From Erysipelothrix sp. HDW6C (GTDB taxonomy: Bacteria > Bacillota_I > Bacilli_A > Erysipelotrichales > Erysipelotrichaceae), in NCBI RefSeq assembly GCF_011299615.1, contig NZ_CP049861.1, forward strand, positions 2,170,001 to 2,234,000: a DNA stretch of 64,000 nt, written 5' to 3'. Below the pieces are notes generated by a model, which did no database searches, had not been told where the DNA came from, and was given only the letters and a program-made list of their open reading frames with translations. Of the stretch, positions 17,028 to 24,097 are shown one piece after another. Both the position numbers and the translations under genes were made by a program. How positions within the stretch are numbered: the stretch's first letter is position 1; each line of letters starts with the position of its first letter.

Positions 17028-17056
17028 TTAACTTTTTTTTGGAGACTGGCTAAAAT
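17028..17056 (+). promoter_or_regulatory. Conserved plus-strand promoter of repeat copy 2
   Basis: TTAACT, a 17-base spacer and TAAAAT, identical in arrangement to copy 1 (14119-14147). Confidence 0.5.
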
Positions 17057-17062
17057 GCTTTT

Positions 17063-17322
17063 TAGCTCTTCCATTTATTCAATTTTCAAAGATCGTTTAC
17101 GGACGACTTATATCACAATTGAATAAGTGTAGGTACAAGGATTGCGAAGCAACTTGCGACGTCCTTGTACCGAAACGCAATTGTGATATAACTAAGGACA
17201 AACGAGCGAATTGAATAAATGGGAGTGCTATTGCACAGGCAATAGCACTGGGCGCTTTTTTACGTAGAATTGTTAGAGAAGACGAAGAAAAACAGTTATC
17301 GCTTTAGCGATTAACTTTTTTT
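17063..17322 (+). ncRNA. Putative 260-nt structured RNA, copy 2
   Basis: Same fold as copy 1: long-range CCATTTATTCAATT/AATTGAATAAATGG stem, then a 13-bp TATATCACAATTG/CAATTGTGATATA stem (17109-17121/17178-17190), then GGTACAAGGA/TCCTTGTACC, an 11-bp hairpin with loop ACAG instead of ATAC, and the terminator 17293-17322. The middle stem is fully Watson-Crick here where copy 1 has two G-U pairs. Confidence 0.55.
17293..17322 (+). terminator. Terminator hairpin of repeat copy 2
   Basis: Identical to the copy 1 terminator: GTTATCGCT-TT-AGCGATTAAC, then seven Ts. Confidence 0.7.
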
Positions 17323-17374
17323 GTTTGACTTGGCGTGAAGACAAGTTCTAGTAAAAAATGAATGATGTCAACAA

Positions 17375-17405
17375 AGCCCATGACAGCACTTTTCTGTCAT
17401 GGGCT
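17375..17405 (+). promoter_or_regulatory. Covarying hairpin before a ribosome site, copy 2
   Basis: A perfect 12-bp stem AGCCCATGACAG / CTGTCATGGGCT with loop CACTTTT, followed at once by AGGAGG. See the copy 1 entry for the compensatory changes. Confidence 0.6.
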
Positions 17406-17428
17406 AGGAGGAAGATTATTATGGCCAT

Positions 17429-17530
17429 ATGAGTGAAACGAATGCAGCCATAATAATACGCCCCGGTTGTTTACTTCATTCAAGCATCGGCTACTCTAGC
17501 CGATATAGATTAAATGCCCTTCAGCATTAA
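17429..17530 (+). CDS. Possible 33-residue peptide in repeat copy 2
   Basis: The AGGAGG-proximal ATG (17421) opens only ATG-GCC-ATA-TGA. Its stop overlaps the ATG at 17429, which opens a 33-codon frame (MSETNAAIIIRPGCLL...) matching the copy 1 frame with no indel. Translation would need re-initiation at the ATGA overlap. Coding status is unproven. Confidence 0.27.
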   Translation: MSETNAAIIIRPGCLLHSSIGYSSRYRLNALQH

Positions 17531-17559
17531 AAAAAGGTGAATGCTATTCCGCATCCACC
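17529..17559 (-). terminator. Terminator at the end of the 88-residue protein gene
   Basis: On the minus strand GGTGGATGC / GCATTCACC (one G-T pair) is followed by a run of seven Ts. It overlaps the last codons of the gene, as at copy 1. Confidence 0.65.
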
Positions 17560-17810
17560 TCTCTGATAAAATCAAGGATTCTAATTGTCTTTTGATGTGT
17601 GATGACTTCCTCTTCAGTCATGGTTCTAATGTAAACCGTATGAATGATGGGATAGTATGTATCATTTTCACGATAGACATTGTATTTACCGTCTTCTGAT
17701 ATGACAACTTCATCATGTCTAATTCCGATTTGATCCTGAAGCATTTGAATCATTTCGCTTCGATTAAGGCTAATGTTGACTTGTTCAGTTTGTGCATTTG
17801 TTACTTTCAT
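17544..17810 (-). CDS. Hypothetical protein
   Basis: An 88-residue protein starting MKVTNAQTEQVNISLNRSEM, acidic, with alternating helix and strand. The frame is open to 17882 but the AAAAGGAGATT site 7-8 bases before the ATG at 17810 fixes the start. It stands alone upstream of repeat copy 2, with its own terminator. No family is recognised. Confidence 0.6.
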   Translation of the reverse strand: MKVTNAQTEQVNISLNRSEMIQMLQDQIGIRHDEVVISEDGKYNVYRENDTYYPIIHTVYIRTMTEEEVITHQKTIRILDFIREVDAE

Positions 17811-18290
17811 GATAATCTCCTTTTGCCTTGTTTGGCACAATTCAAAAAAAAATGTGAAGCAGGCATTGTAGCAGGAAAACATCGTAGATGTTTCTCGCTA
17901 AGTAAATAAGCGCTTTTCTTATTTACGCAAGTCCTGTACTGTGACTGATTCATATTTTACTGTGCGAACCCAAACACGCAAGGAGTATTATATGTAACAT
18001 CAAGACCAAGTGAGTAAACAATTGCCACCATCGAAATGATTTCGAAGCCAGTCAACGGATTATGATGAACACTGTCATGAACGGTTAAATACAACGATAC
18101 GAAATAATAGACTAAGCCAATTCAGTTTATAGAACAGCTGAAGGCAGTCAAAGTCCAAAGACACAGTAACCTTGATTCAAGTGTATGCGAAATAGCATTA
18201 CACTTTGTAATAAAAAAGACAGTACGTGATACGCACTGTCAAATTAATTATCTCTTTAAATTTGTGTAACAGCATACAATACTAAATCCA
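17811..18290. other. Non-coding stretch with hairpins
   Basis: About 480 bases without a credible gene. It holds a 9-bp hairpin GTAAATAAG/CTTATTTAC (17902-17926). An AAGGAG site precedes an ATG directly followed by TAA (17992-17997), a start-stop on the plus strand. A minus-strand terminator lies at 18222-18240. The rest looks like decayed sequence. Confidence 0.45.
18215..18242 (-). terminator. Minus-strand terminator (first of three related hairpins)
   Basis: On the minus strand GACAGTGCG-TATCA-CGTACTGTC (one bulge) is followed by TTTTTT, about 50 bases after the stop of the small membrane protein gene. Related hairpins occur at 19508-19536 and 20172-20197. Confidence 0.65.
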
Positions 18291-18551
18291 CTATACTTTT
18301 CTTCTACGTATGTAAAGTACTAACTCGCAGATTAAATAAAACAGAATAACCGAAACAACCATCAAAAGAGTTCGTTCCAAGCACATTGAGAGTATCTCTT
18401 GTGAGGTAAACTGAGTAATTTTACCTCCTAAAGTAAAATAGTAATCCTTTAAATATAAATAATCAGAAATATTTAAAATAAGTATTACCATAGTTGAGAT
18501 ACCAAAATATATTTTTAAAACTGACTTTCTATTTTTCTCTAAATAATTCAT
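18291..18551 (-). CDS. Small two-helix membrane protein (candidate immunity protein)
   Basis: An 86-residue protein with two predicted membrane helices (about 13-32 and 58-78) and a basic tail YIRRRKV. It follows the secreted 256-residue protein by 43 bases. A small membrane protein directly after a secreted, hydrophobic protein is the usual layout of a bacteriocin and its immunity protein, but there is no sequence match to a known one, so this is inference. Confidence 0.5.
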   Translation of the reverse strand: MNYLEKNRKSVLKIYFGISTMVILILNISDYLYLKDYYFTLGGKITQFTSQEILSMCLERTLLMVVSVILFYLICELVLYIRRRKV

Positions 18552-18594
18552 AATAAGCCCCTATACATCTTACAAAATAGTTGTTAAGCATGAC

Positions 18595-19365
18595 CTAGCA
18601 TCCCGGATATCCTGATGGGTCAGTAAACCAGTAGGTTCTATATCTATAGATTGGTGATCCCCCAGGTGTCTTTGCATCATAATAATAACCATTACTCTTT
18701 ACTGTTGGTTGGTACCTATCTTGCGCTGCAGCACCGCAACTAGTATGGGTAGATGTCCACACTTTTTCATGCCCAGTAACCCAGGCTGACGAAACACCGA
18801 GTGCCGATAGAACACCACTAATCCATCCCTTTACCTGCGCAGTAGAAATGACAAAGAAAGAAGCCAACTGAGCAAGTGATCCTGCAGCTAGGGATGCGTA
18901 TAGTCCACCAAATGTTGGGCGATAGACGAACGAAGAACTAAATGCACGATAACCGGACGATGGTGGATTGCTATTCCAACTAGCAAAAGGCGTAATGCTT
19001 AAATTCGAGCGAACCGGAATAATTGGAGAAAAAGCATTTAAGTAATATGTTAATGGTTTTCTTATACTCTCATTAATGCTCTCTTGAGATTCTAGTGCAA
19101 GTGTAAATGATTCTTGAGAATAAAACATTCCGTTAACCTGGACTGTGCCATCATTACTGAAATTTAGAGTATACTTTTCCCCATACTCATAGATATCAAA
19201 TGTGTCAGGTCCAAATTGTTCAATTATCGAACCATTATCGAGTTTATCAACTAGTACAGAATCTTCACTTGCATAAACGGGATTAGGTTGACCTGTAAAA
19301 ACAATTGCCGCACCTAATGCGACTAATGAAACAATGAACTTAATTCCTAATTTCTTGATTTTCAT
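18595..19365 (-). CDS. Secreted protein of unknown family (possible bacteriocin)
   Basis: A 256-residue exported protein. It has a signal peptide (residues 1-32, VSLVALGAAIVFTGQ then PVYASED), a charged propeptide-like part (33-110), then a Gly/Ala/Ser-rich hydrophobic stretch (about 150-200; GGLYASLAAGSLAQLASFF). A polar, Tyr-rich C-terminus ends in Cys, with a second Cys about 47 residues earlier (TSCGAAAQ) that could form a disulfide. The layout recalls large secreted bacteriocins such as the geobacillin 26 type, but this is a guess. It is cargo of the element, with a GGAGG site just upstream. Confidence 0.5.
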   Translation of the reverse strand: MKIKKLGIKFIVSLVALGAAIVFTGQPNPVYASEDSVLVDKLDNGSIIEQFGPDTFDIYEYGEKYTLNFSNDGTVQVNGMFYSQESFTLALESQESINESIRKPLTYYLNAFSPIIPVRSNLSITPFASWNSNPPSSGYRAFSSSFVYRPTFGGLYASLAAGSLAQLASFFVISTAQVKGWISGVLSALGVSSAWVTGHEKVWTSTHTSCGAAAQDRYQPTVKSNGYYYDAKTPGGSPIYRYRTYWFTDPSGYPGC

Positions 19366-19507
19366 TTCATCCTCCCTGTAGACTTTGCTACCTTCTATAA
19401 GATAAGTATACTATGCAAACCTCATAAATGAAAGGGGTTACCGACTTTTTCAGTCCTAGTATCCTACTTGAACGATATTTTGTTTTGCTACCAGCAATGT
19501 TGTAATA

Positions 19508-19536
19508 AAAAAAAACAGCACGCATTACGTACTGTC
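19508..19536 (-). terminator. Related hairpin downstream of the thermonuclease remnant
   Basis: Minus-strand reading GACAGTACGTAATGCGTGCTGT, then eight or more Ts. Closely related to the hairpins at 18215-18242 and 20172-20197. Confidence 0.6.
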
Positions 19537-19620
19537 TATTCACTCCATATGTTATTAAATTGACTTTACGCGTTCGATTCCGCGACTTTCATCGCTATAA
19601 ATACTTTACGGCCTTTAATC
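19536..19620 (-). pseudogene. Decayed copy of the thermonuclease 3' end
   Basis: The minus strand reads ...FIAMKVAESNA*SQFNNIWSE*, which aligns with the thermonuclease C-terminus ...LLATLKVAESNAQAQRLKLWSD*. One Gln codon has become TAA. The following hairpin is also shared. So the end of the nuclease gene and its terminator were once duplicated, and the copy has lost function. Confidence 0.7.
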
Positions 19621-20052
19621 TTATTGAACCAAGTAATTTATAAATATAACCGGCGACTTTATATAAATCATTAAATTCTTAAAAAAAATTTTACCCCAAT
19701 AAACAAGTCCGTAGATTTGATTTTCGCTAACGAAATCTTGCACGTCATTGATATTATCAGCTTCAATAGGGGATTTTTTCAAATTCAACTTTAGATCGTA
19801 AGATTGTTTGCATTTGACAAGGATATAAGTTGGCATACATATGAAGATATAAGCAACTAAAACTGGCTTAAAATAAAGTATATATCTTACAACCATAGGA
19901 GAAATTTTTTCAAAGTATTCGGATGCTTCTAACATAACTTGTAAAAATCCAAAGAATAATATCCATACACCTAAAAGAAAATGACTAACTATATAGACTT
20001 TAAGCACATAATAAAATTGTATTTGCTGTATTTGTTTTAACATTTTTTTCAT
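19621..20052 (-). CDS. Hypothetical membrane protein
   Basis: A 143-residue protein with two strong membrane helices (about 20-42 and 62-82), a polar loop and a hydrophobic C-terminus (NLMIYIKSPVIFINYLVQ). GGGAGG lies 7 bases upstream of the ATG. It ends exactly where the thermonuclease remnant begins, so its own 3' end may be the product of the duplication that produced the remnant. No family is recognised. Confidence 0.5.
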   Translation of the reverse strand: MKKMLKQIQQIQFYYVLKVYIVSHFLLGVWILFFGFLQVMLEASEYFEKISPMVVRYILYFKPVLVAYIFICMPTYILVKCKQSYDLKLNLKKSPIEADNINDVQDFVSENQIYGLVYWGKIFFKNLMIYIKSPVIFINYLVQ

Positions 20053-20171
20053 AAACTAACCTCCCAAGAAAACCTATCATATATTATAGCTAAATTAACA
20101 AGCTAATCTGAGCTATGTTATGAAAGGTATGGTTAGTGTCATAAGAACATGAAAGACTTTGCTTTTCAAAA

Positions 20172-20197
20172 GAAAGATAGTACGCGCTGCGTACTAT
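20172..20197 (-). terminator. Terminator of the thermonuclease gene
   Basis: Minus-strand stem GATAGTACGCAGCGCGTACTATC followed by TTTCTTTTG. It is the third member of the hairpin group (see 18215 and 19508). Confidence 0.65.
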
Positions 20198-20758
20198 CTA
20201 ATCACTCCATAGTTTCAATCTTTGCGCTTGTGCGTTTGATTCCGCAACTTTCAACGTTGCTAAAAGTATAGGATCAACTGTTTTCTTGTCAACGTACTTA
20301 ATAGCTGCAAGTCCTTCAGATAGCAATAACTCCTGAAGAAGTACATCATCAACATAAACCCAAGCCAAGGTACGGCCATACTTATCTTTTTCATTACCTG
20401 TGTCTTGTTTCAGTGTGATTACTTCAGCTGAAGTAATCGCACTACAGGTATAATCACTGGCTTCCTTACCATATGGCTCAACCGGAGTATTCGGTTTGAC
20501 AGTTTCCGGTGTATCAATTGCAAGCAAGCGTATGGTTTGTTCACCATACGCAAAGGTGTCCCCGTCGATACAACGTACAACCTCATGAGGATGTACATCA
20601 GTCATTGTAATTGCAGACCGATTCAATGCTTCAGCATTGTTGAAGTACCAGGATGCACCGGTCACAAGCGCACATAAGATTGCTACAGGTATAACGCCCT
20701 TAACGCTTTTGCGAATAAACTGCTTCAGTTTATTCTGCGTCCGTTTTGTTATTTTCAT
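20198..20758 (-). CDS. Membrane-anchored thermonuclease (SNase-like)
   Basis: About 186 residues. A basic N-terminus and one membrane helix (about 22-40) anchor or export an SNase domain. The motifs are VVRCIDGDTF, the catalytic Arg in TIRLLAIDTPE, the Glu/Asp site in EPYGKEASDYT and the second Arg in DKYGRTLAWVYV. The TTG at 20770 precedes the GGAG site, so the ATG at 20758 is chosen. Calcium-dependent extracellular nucleases in conjugative elements may process DNA near the cell surface or the recipient wall. A decayed duplicate of its 3' end lies at 19536-19620. Confidence 0.85.
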   Translation of the reverse strand: MKITKRTQNKLKQFIRKSVKGVIPVAILCALVTGASWYFNNAEALNRSAITMTDVHPHEVVRCIDGDTFAYGEQTIRLLAIDTPETVKPNTPVEPYGKEASDYTCSAITSAEVITLKQDTGNEKDKYGRTLAWVYVDDVLLQELLLSEGLAAIKYVDKKTVDPILLATLKVAESNAQAQRLKLWSD

Positions 20759-20775
20759 AGTTTGCTCCAATCAAA

Positions 20776-20982
20776 TTATATTTCCCACTTCATCCTTAAC
20801 TCAATGATATAGGATGTCGGCACATCCAAAGCATCGGCAAGCAAACTATCTGCAATGTTTAGGTCGATGCTGTATTTCCGTAAAAACTGGGCAGTGATGG
20901 TTTGCTTATTCAAACCATCACTTGCCACCAATCCCCTCACATGATCAAGTTGCTTTTTATAAACTTCAAATGCACTGCTCAT
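20776..20982 (-). CDS. Hypothetical protein
   Basis: A 68-residue, mostly helical protein (MSSAFEVYKKQLDHVRGLVA...) placed 3 bases after the Replication-relaxation gene and 17 bases before the thermonuclease gene, with a good GGAGGAAATA site. It is clearly part of that operon. No family is recognised. Confidence 0.6.
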   Translation of the reverse strand: MSSAFEVYKKQLDHVRGLVASDGLNKQTITAQFLRKYSIDLNIADSLLADALDVPTSYIIELRMKWEI

Positions 20983-20985
20983 ATA

Positions 20986-21825
20986 TTATTTCCTCCAAAA
21001 TGATGAACGTTTGTTTTGTTCAGCAGTTTCAATGATTGCACGCTCGCGCGCAATCATTTCCTCTCTGCGCTTTTCGTCCTCTTCAGCTTGACGCTTATTG
21101 TCTTCACGCTCTTGAACTTGTGAATCAAATTTCAGTTGTTGTTGTCTTTGATAGACTTCAGCTTTTGGTTGAAGATTGAAATCATAGTACTGTATCTCGT
21201 CGAGCAATATTGCTTCGACGTAGCGATCATTAACATAAACTTTGATGTAATCATTGAGTTTATGCTTAAGGGTCTTGTATCCATTGAGTATCCAAAGTTG
21301 ACCGAAACCATCCTCATTAAATCCAAACTTTTTTGGGTAACGTCTAAACGTTTTTTGCGTGTTCTCAACCTCAATATTTACCTTGAATTTATAGATGCGA
21401 ATATCCCCTACTTTGTCGGGATGATACCCCAGTTTTCTCAGTTCCCTATCGGTCTGTAAATCGTCAAGTTCAAGTGACGTATTTTGCTCCAATATCATAT
21501 GACAAATTTCCGCAACAAGCAACTCATGAGTGATGCTTGATTTACTGAAATTTCGAATGGTATACGGACGTTCATTTTGTCCGGATATCCCATTCAAAAT
21601 TGTCATTCCTTTGTTGCGTAGAAAATAGATATATGGTGTCGTATTTCCATCACGTTCACGGCCAATATATCGCGCGTCGTTTAATTGAATTAAGCGACGT
21701 TGCAAATGTGGCAGTTGTGTAAAACCTGTAAACTTCTTAATTAGTTCAGCGTCTAAGACGCGAAACTTGTTGAGAAGTTTGAATATCAATATGTCACGAT
21801 CAGTAACTTCAATTTTATTAGTCAT
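20986..21825 (-). CDS. Replication-relaxation-type protein (candidate relaxosome component)
   Basis: A 279-residue protein. Residues about 5-95 form a winged helix (TDRDILIFKLLNKFRVLDAEL, LQRRLIQLNDARYIGR). About 130-170 contains PDKVGDIRIYKFKVNIEVENT, which resembles a PD-(D/E)xK nuclease core as in Replic_Relax (PF13814) proteins. A charged coiled C-terminus follows. Some elements use proteins of this family at oriT, so it may nick or bind the transfer origin. It lies just after the structured region 21846-22320 and upstream of the thermonuclease. Function is inferred from the family and position. Confidence 0.72.
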   Translation of the reverse strand: MTNKIEVTDRDILIFKLLNKFRVLDAELIKKFTGFTQLPHLQRRLIQLNDARYIGRERDGNTTPYIYFLRNKGMTILNGISGQNERPYTIRNFSKSSITHELLVAEICHMILEQNTSLELDDLQTDRELRKLGYHPDKVGDIRIYKFKVNIEVENTQKTFRRYPKKFGFNEDGFGQLWILNGYKTLKHKLNDYIKVYVNDRYVEAILLDEIQYYDFNLQPKAEVYQRQQQLKFDSQVQEREDNKRQAEEDEKRREEMIARERAIIETAEQNKRSSFWRK

Positions 21826-21845
21826 AGTTATTTGTCCTTTCGTTA

Positions 21846-22200
21846 CAGAATGTCATAGACACATTCTGCCATCAATGCTGAAAGCATTGCCCTGTTTAAT
21901 CTTTTGGGACAATGACCTCTTTTGTCATTGTTGGGGAAGTTTAGAAACGGGTGCGCAGCAGGGGTTTCTAATCGAGAGTTGGGGTTCATAAGGGGAAGAG
22001 AGTCGAAACTTCTTCCTCTTATAATAGGACTCTTCCCCTTATCCTTATATCCTCCCACCACACACAATCATATTTTTTTCTTTCTTTTTCTCACTCCCAC
22101 CGCCCGCTCATATATATACCATAGGTATATTTATGATTGTATGACTTTGTCAACGTTTCGCAGAAAGGTTGACAAAGTCATACAAAGGGCGGTGGGAGTG
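21846..22200. other. Dense tract of inverted repeats (candidate oriT or folded DNA)
   Basis: Six or more successive stems: 21846-21868 (8 bp), 21873-21889 (7 bp), 21909-21931 (8 bp), 21941-21971 (TTAGAAAC/GTTTCTAA), 21988-22042 (13 bp, ATAAGGGGAAGAG). Then comes a large structure: a 14-bp GC-rich outer stem CACTCCCACCGCCC (22092-22105) / GGGCGGTGGGAGTG (22187-22200) enclosing a 7-bp hairpin (22114-22130) and an 18-bp hairpin (22137-22154/22168-22185). It lies between the Replication-relaxation gene and the coupling ATPase gene, a usual place for oriT. No function is proved. Confidence 0.6.
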
Positions 22201-22231
22201 GGTTTAATGGTGCTTGCATCATTAAATATAA

Positions 22232-22319
22232 TGGTAGTCGGAGACTACCACAGAATTAGGGGGTCGGACTACCATTGTTTTCACCCTCTAATCTATGTAG
22301 TGGTAGTCCAGGACTACCA
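22232..22319. repeat. Cluster of five TGGTAGTC octamers
   Basis: TGGTAGTC / GACTACCA occurs at 22232-22239, 22243-22250, 22267-22274, 22301-22308 and 22312-22319. The first two form a perfect 8-bp hairpin with loop GGA, and the last two a 9-bp one with a single-base loop. The cluster overlaps the end of the coupling-protein gene and looks like binding sites for a dimeric DNA-binding protein. Confidence 0.65.
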
Positions 22320-24097
22320 TTCCACTCACCTGTTTTCCGTCTGTATTCTCTGTCGTTTTTGTTTGGGAGTTCAACCCCTTCAACATCGACGTACTCAACT
22401 TTAAATACAAAAGGTCGTTGATGTTTGTTGGATTTATCAAACCATATTCCACGTAACTTGGGTAACATCTTTATCACTTCCGGATTGAATCGGTACTCAC
22501 GTGTAATCTTGTTTGTACCGGTTCCAGTGCCTGCATGTGATGTTCCCATATCTTCGACTTGCGCTGTCGTGTTTACGACTTCATCGGTTCCCAAATAGTC
22601 TGCAGCTGCAATTGCATCATCAGAATCATTTTGCTTAAACACACATGCAAAGTTTGCGTTATTCATGATCTGTCGACGTACGTTTTTGTCAATGACATCA
22701 ATATCACTCACTCCTTGCATCGAGTACAGAGCATACCCATTTAAGGATCGAATACGTGCCGAAACGTCTACTAATTCATCGTCAAAATATGCACCAATTT
22801 CATCAAAAACTGCAAGGACTTTTTGGTTCAGTTTTCGCATCATTTTATCAGCTAAACTGTTCTTGAAGTCTTGGATTACAAGATGTCCTAAACCCGTTGC
22901 GAAATCACCATAAGCCATCTTATTTAAGAGGACAATAAGTACCGCATTTGTATCAATAATTGTTGAGAGATTGAACGTGTTTTTTCCATCAAATAACTTG
23001 TGTCCCTCACCCTCATAAATCGTCGAGAATGATGACGTGTTTTTTTCGACATCGTCCCCACATTCAAGGATGATTCGCAGATACTTTACACGAGATTTTG
23101 AGAGTGCAAATTCGCCAAATCTATCGAGTAATTGTTTACGTACTGAAGTTGGTAATGATGTATCTTCCATGTCCTCCAGTTCAATATTATTGATAATCGC
23201 TTGTGCCCATTCAGAAGAATTTGAATAATGAATCAATGTCTTAAATGAAATGGGAATCCCAAACTCTAACATGTATGAAGCCATTGCTTGCCAGTACCTA
23301 CTTGCTTGTCCTTTATAGTGCGAAGCATTATCAGACCAGTCACCCATGCTAATCAACATGTCTTTAATTTGCGTTGCATTACGATTAATGAATGGATTGT
23401 ATGGATCGGAATCATCACTAATGGTTTGATTGATTACATACAAAGGACGGCCAAACTTTCGCGCAAGTTTTGATACGACATCATAGATACTAAACTGTCC
23501 AATATCACCTTTCCCATCAACTACGACGACTGGAAGATTTTGAATTATCTTGGCTAGTATGATGCGCAACACCATCGCTGTTTTACCACTACCTGGCGTG
23601 CCCACAATAACACCATTAACATCAATATCAACATTGGGTTTCTTGGGTAGGTGCCAAAACAACTTGCGCATTGTCTTACGCTCATTACGTTTCAGTTCCG
23701 CTTTGGGTGCACGCCATGTCTTAAAGAATATGACTGTTGTCGTTATGGCGATAAGTGCTGAGGCAAATATCCAGTACTCTATATGCTGTAGGTTCATGAA
23801 CATGTCATTCAATCCAGTCATTGGATTTGCACTGGCGTACTGATACAAATTAACCAGGTTATCCCACTGCAGTAAATGACGATTGATGAATACAATTAAT
23901 ATGGCCAATAAACAATACGCAAATACGAAGTTATAAAAGGTAAAGTACGTTGTGTGATAGAAGTACTGAAGCTTTAAACTGTACTCACCCCCTTTTGCAT
24001 ACACAAGATAGCCAATCAACAATACGGCCATGATAAGGAAGATAGGTGCGATTGCGGAAGTAATTAAAGTTATAATTGCTTGATTGATTGTCTCCAT
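22256..24097 (-). CDS. Type IV coupling protein (VirD4/TraG-like ATPase)
   Basis: A 613-residue ATPase. Three N-terminal membrane helices (about 8-33, 53-73, 108-126) are followed by the motor domain: Walker A GTPGSGKT (166-173), SARIRSLNG and Walker B KVLAVFDEIGAYFDDE. It links the relaxosome to the secretion channel at the inner face of the membrane. The last about 20 residues (EWNGSPGLPLHRLEGENNGS) are encoded by the octamer cluster, so the C-terminus was probably formed or extended by these repeats. It is the last gene of the transfer operon and overlaps its upstream neighbour by 1 base. Confidence 0.85.
   Translation of the reverse strand: METINQAIITLITSAIAPIFLIMAVLLIGYLVYAKGGEYSLKLQYFYHTTYFTFYNFVFAYCLLAILIVFINRHLLQWDNLVNLYQYASANPMTGLNDMFMNLQHIEYWIFASALIAITTTVIFFKTWRAPKAELKRNERKTMRKLFWHLPKKPNVDIDVNGVIVGTPGSGKTAMVLRIILAKIIQNLPVVVVDGKGDIGQFSIYDVVSKLARKFGRPLYVINQTISDDSDPYNPFINRNATQIKDMLISMGDWSDNASHYKGQASRYWQAMASYMLEFGIPISFKTLIHYSNSSEWAQAIINNIELEDMEDTSLPTSVRKQLLDRFGEFALSKSRVKYLRIILECGDDVEKNTSSFSTIYEGEGHKLFDGKNTFNLSTIIDTNAVLIVLLNKMAYGDFATGLGHLVIQDFKNSLADKMMRKLNQKVLAVFDEIGAYFDDELVDVSARIRSLNGYALYSMQGVSDIDVIDKNVRRQIMNNANFACVFKQNDSDDAIAAADYLGTDEVVNTTAQVEDMGTSHAGTGTGTNKITREYRFNPEVIKMLPKLRGIWFDKSNKHQRPFVFKVEYVDVEGVELPNKNDREYRRKTGEWNGSPGLPLHRLEGENNGSPTP

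Larger units (their letters stand above)
17013..17537. repeat. 525-nt structured direct repeat, copy 2
   Basis: Second copy of the repeat at 14104-14628, same orientation and length, about 2.9 kb away. Most differences lie in loops or keep base pairing. It likewise sits directly after a small minus-strand gene with a terminator and before a block of minus-strand genes. Confidence 0.9.

Noticed and set aside
20986..21825. Naming the Replication-relaxation protein as the relaxase outright
   Set aside because: It lacks the classic HUH histidines and tyrosines, and the HUH-like protein at 40241 is an alternative, so only a candidate role is given.
21922..22404. A 160-codon plus-strand frame across the hairpin tract
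   Set aside because: It covers perfect inverted repeats and the octamer cluster, has no ribosome site, and its composition looks like translated repeats.
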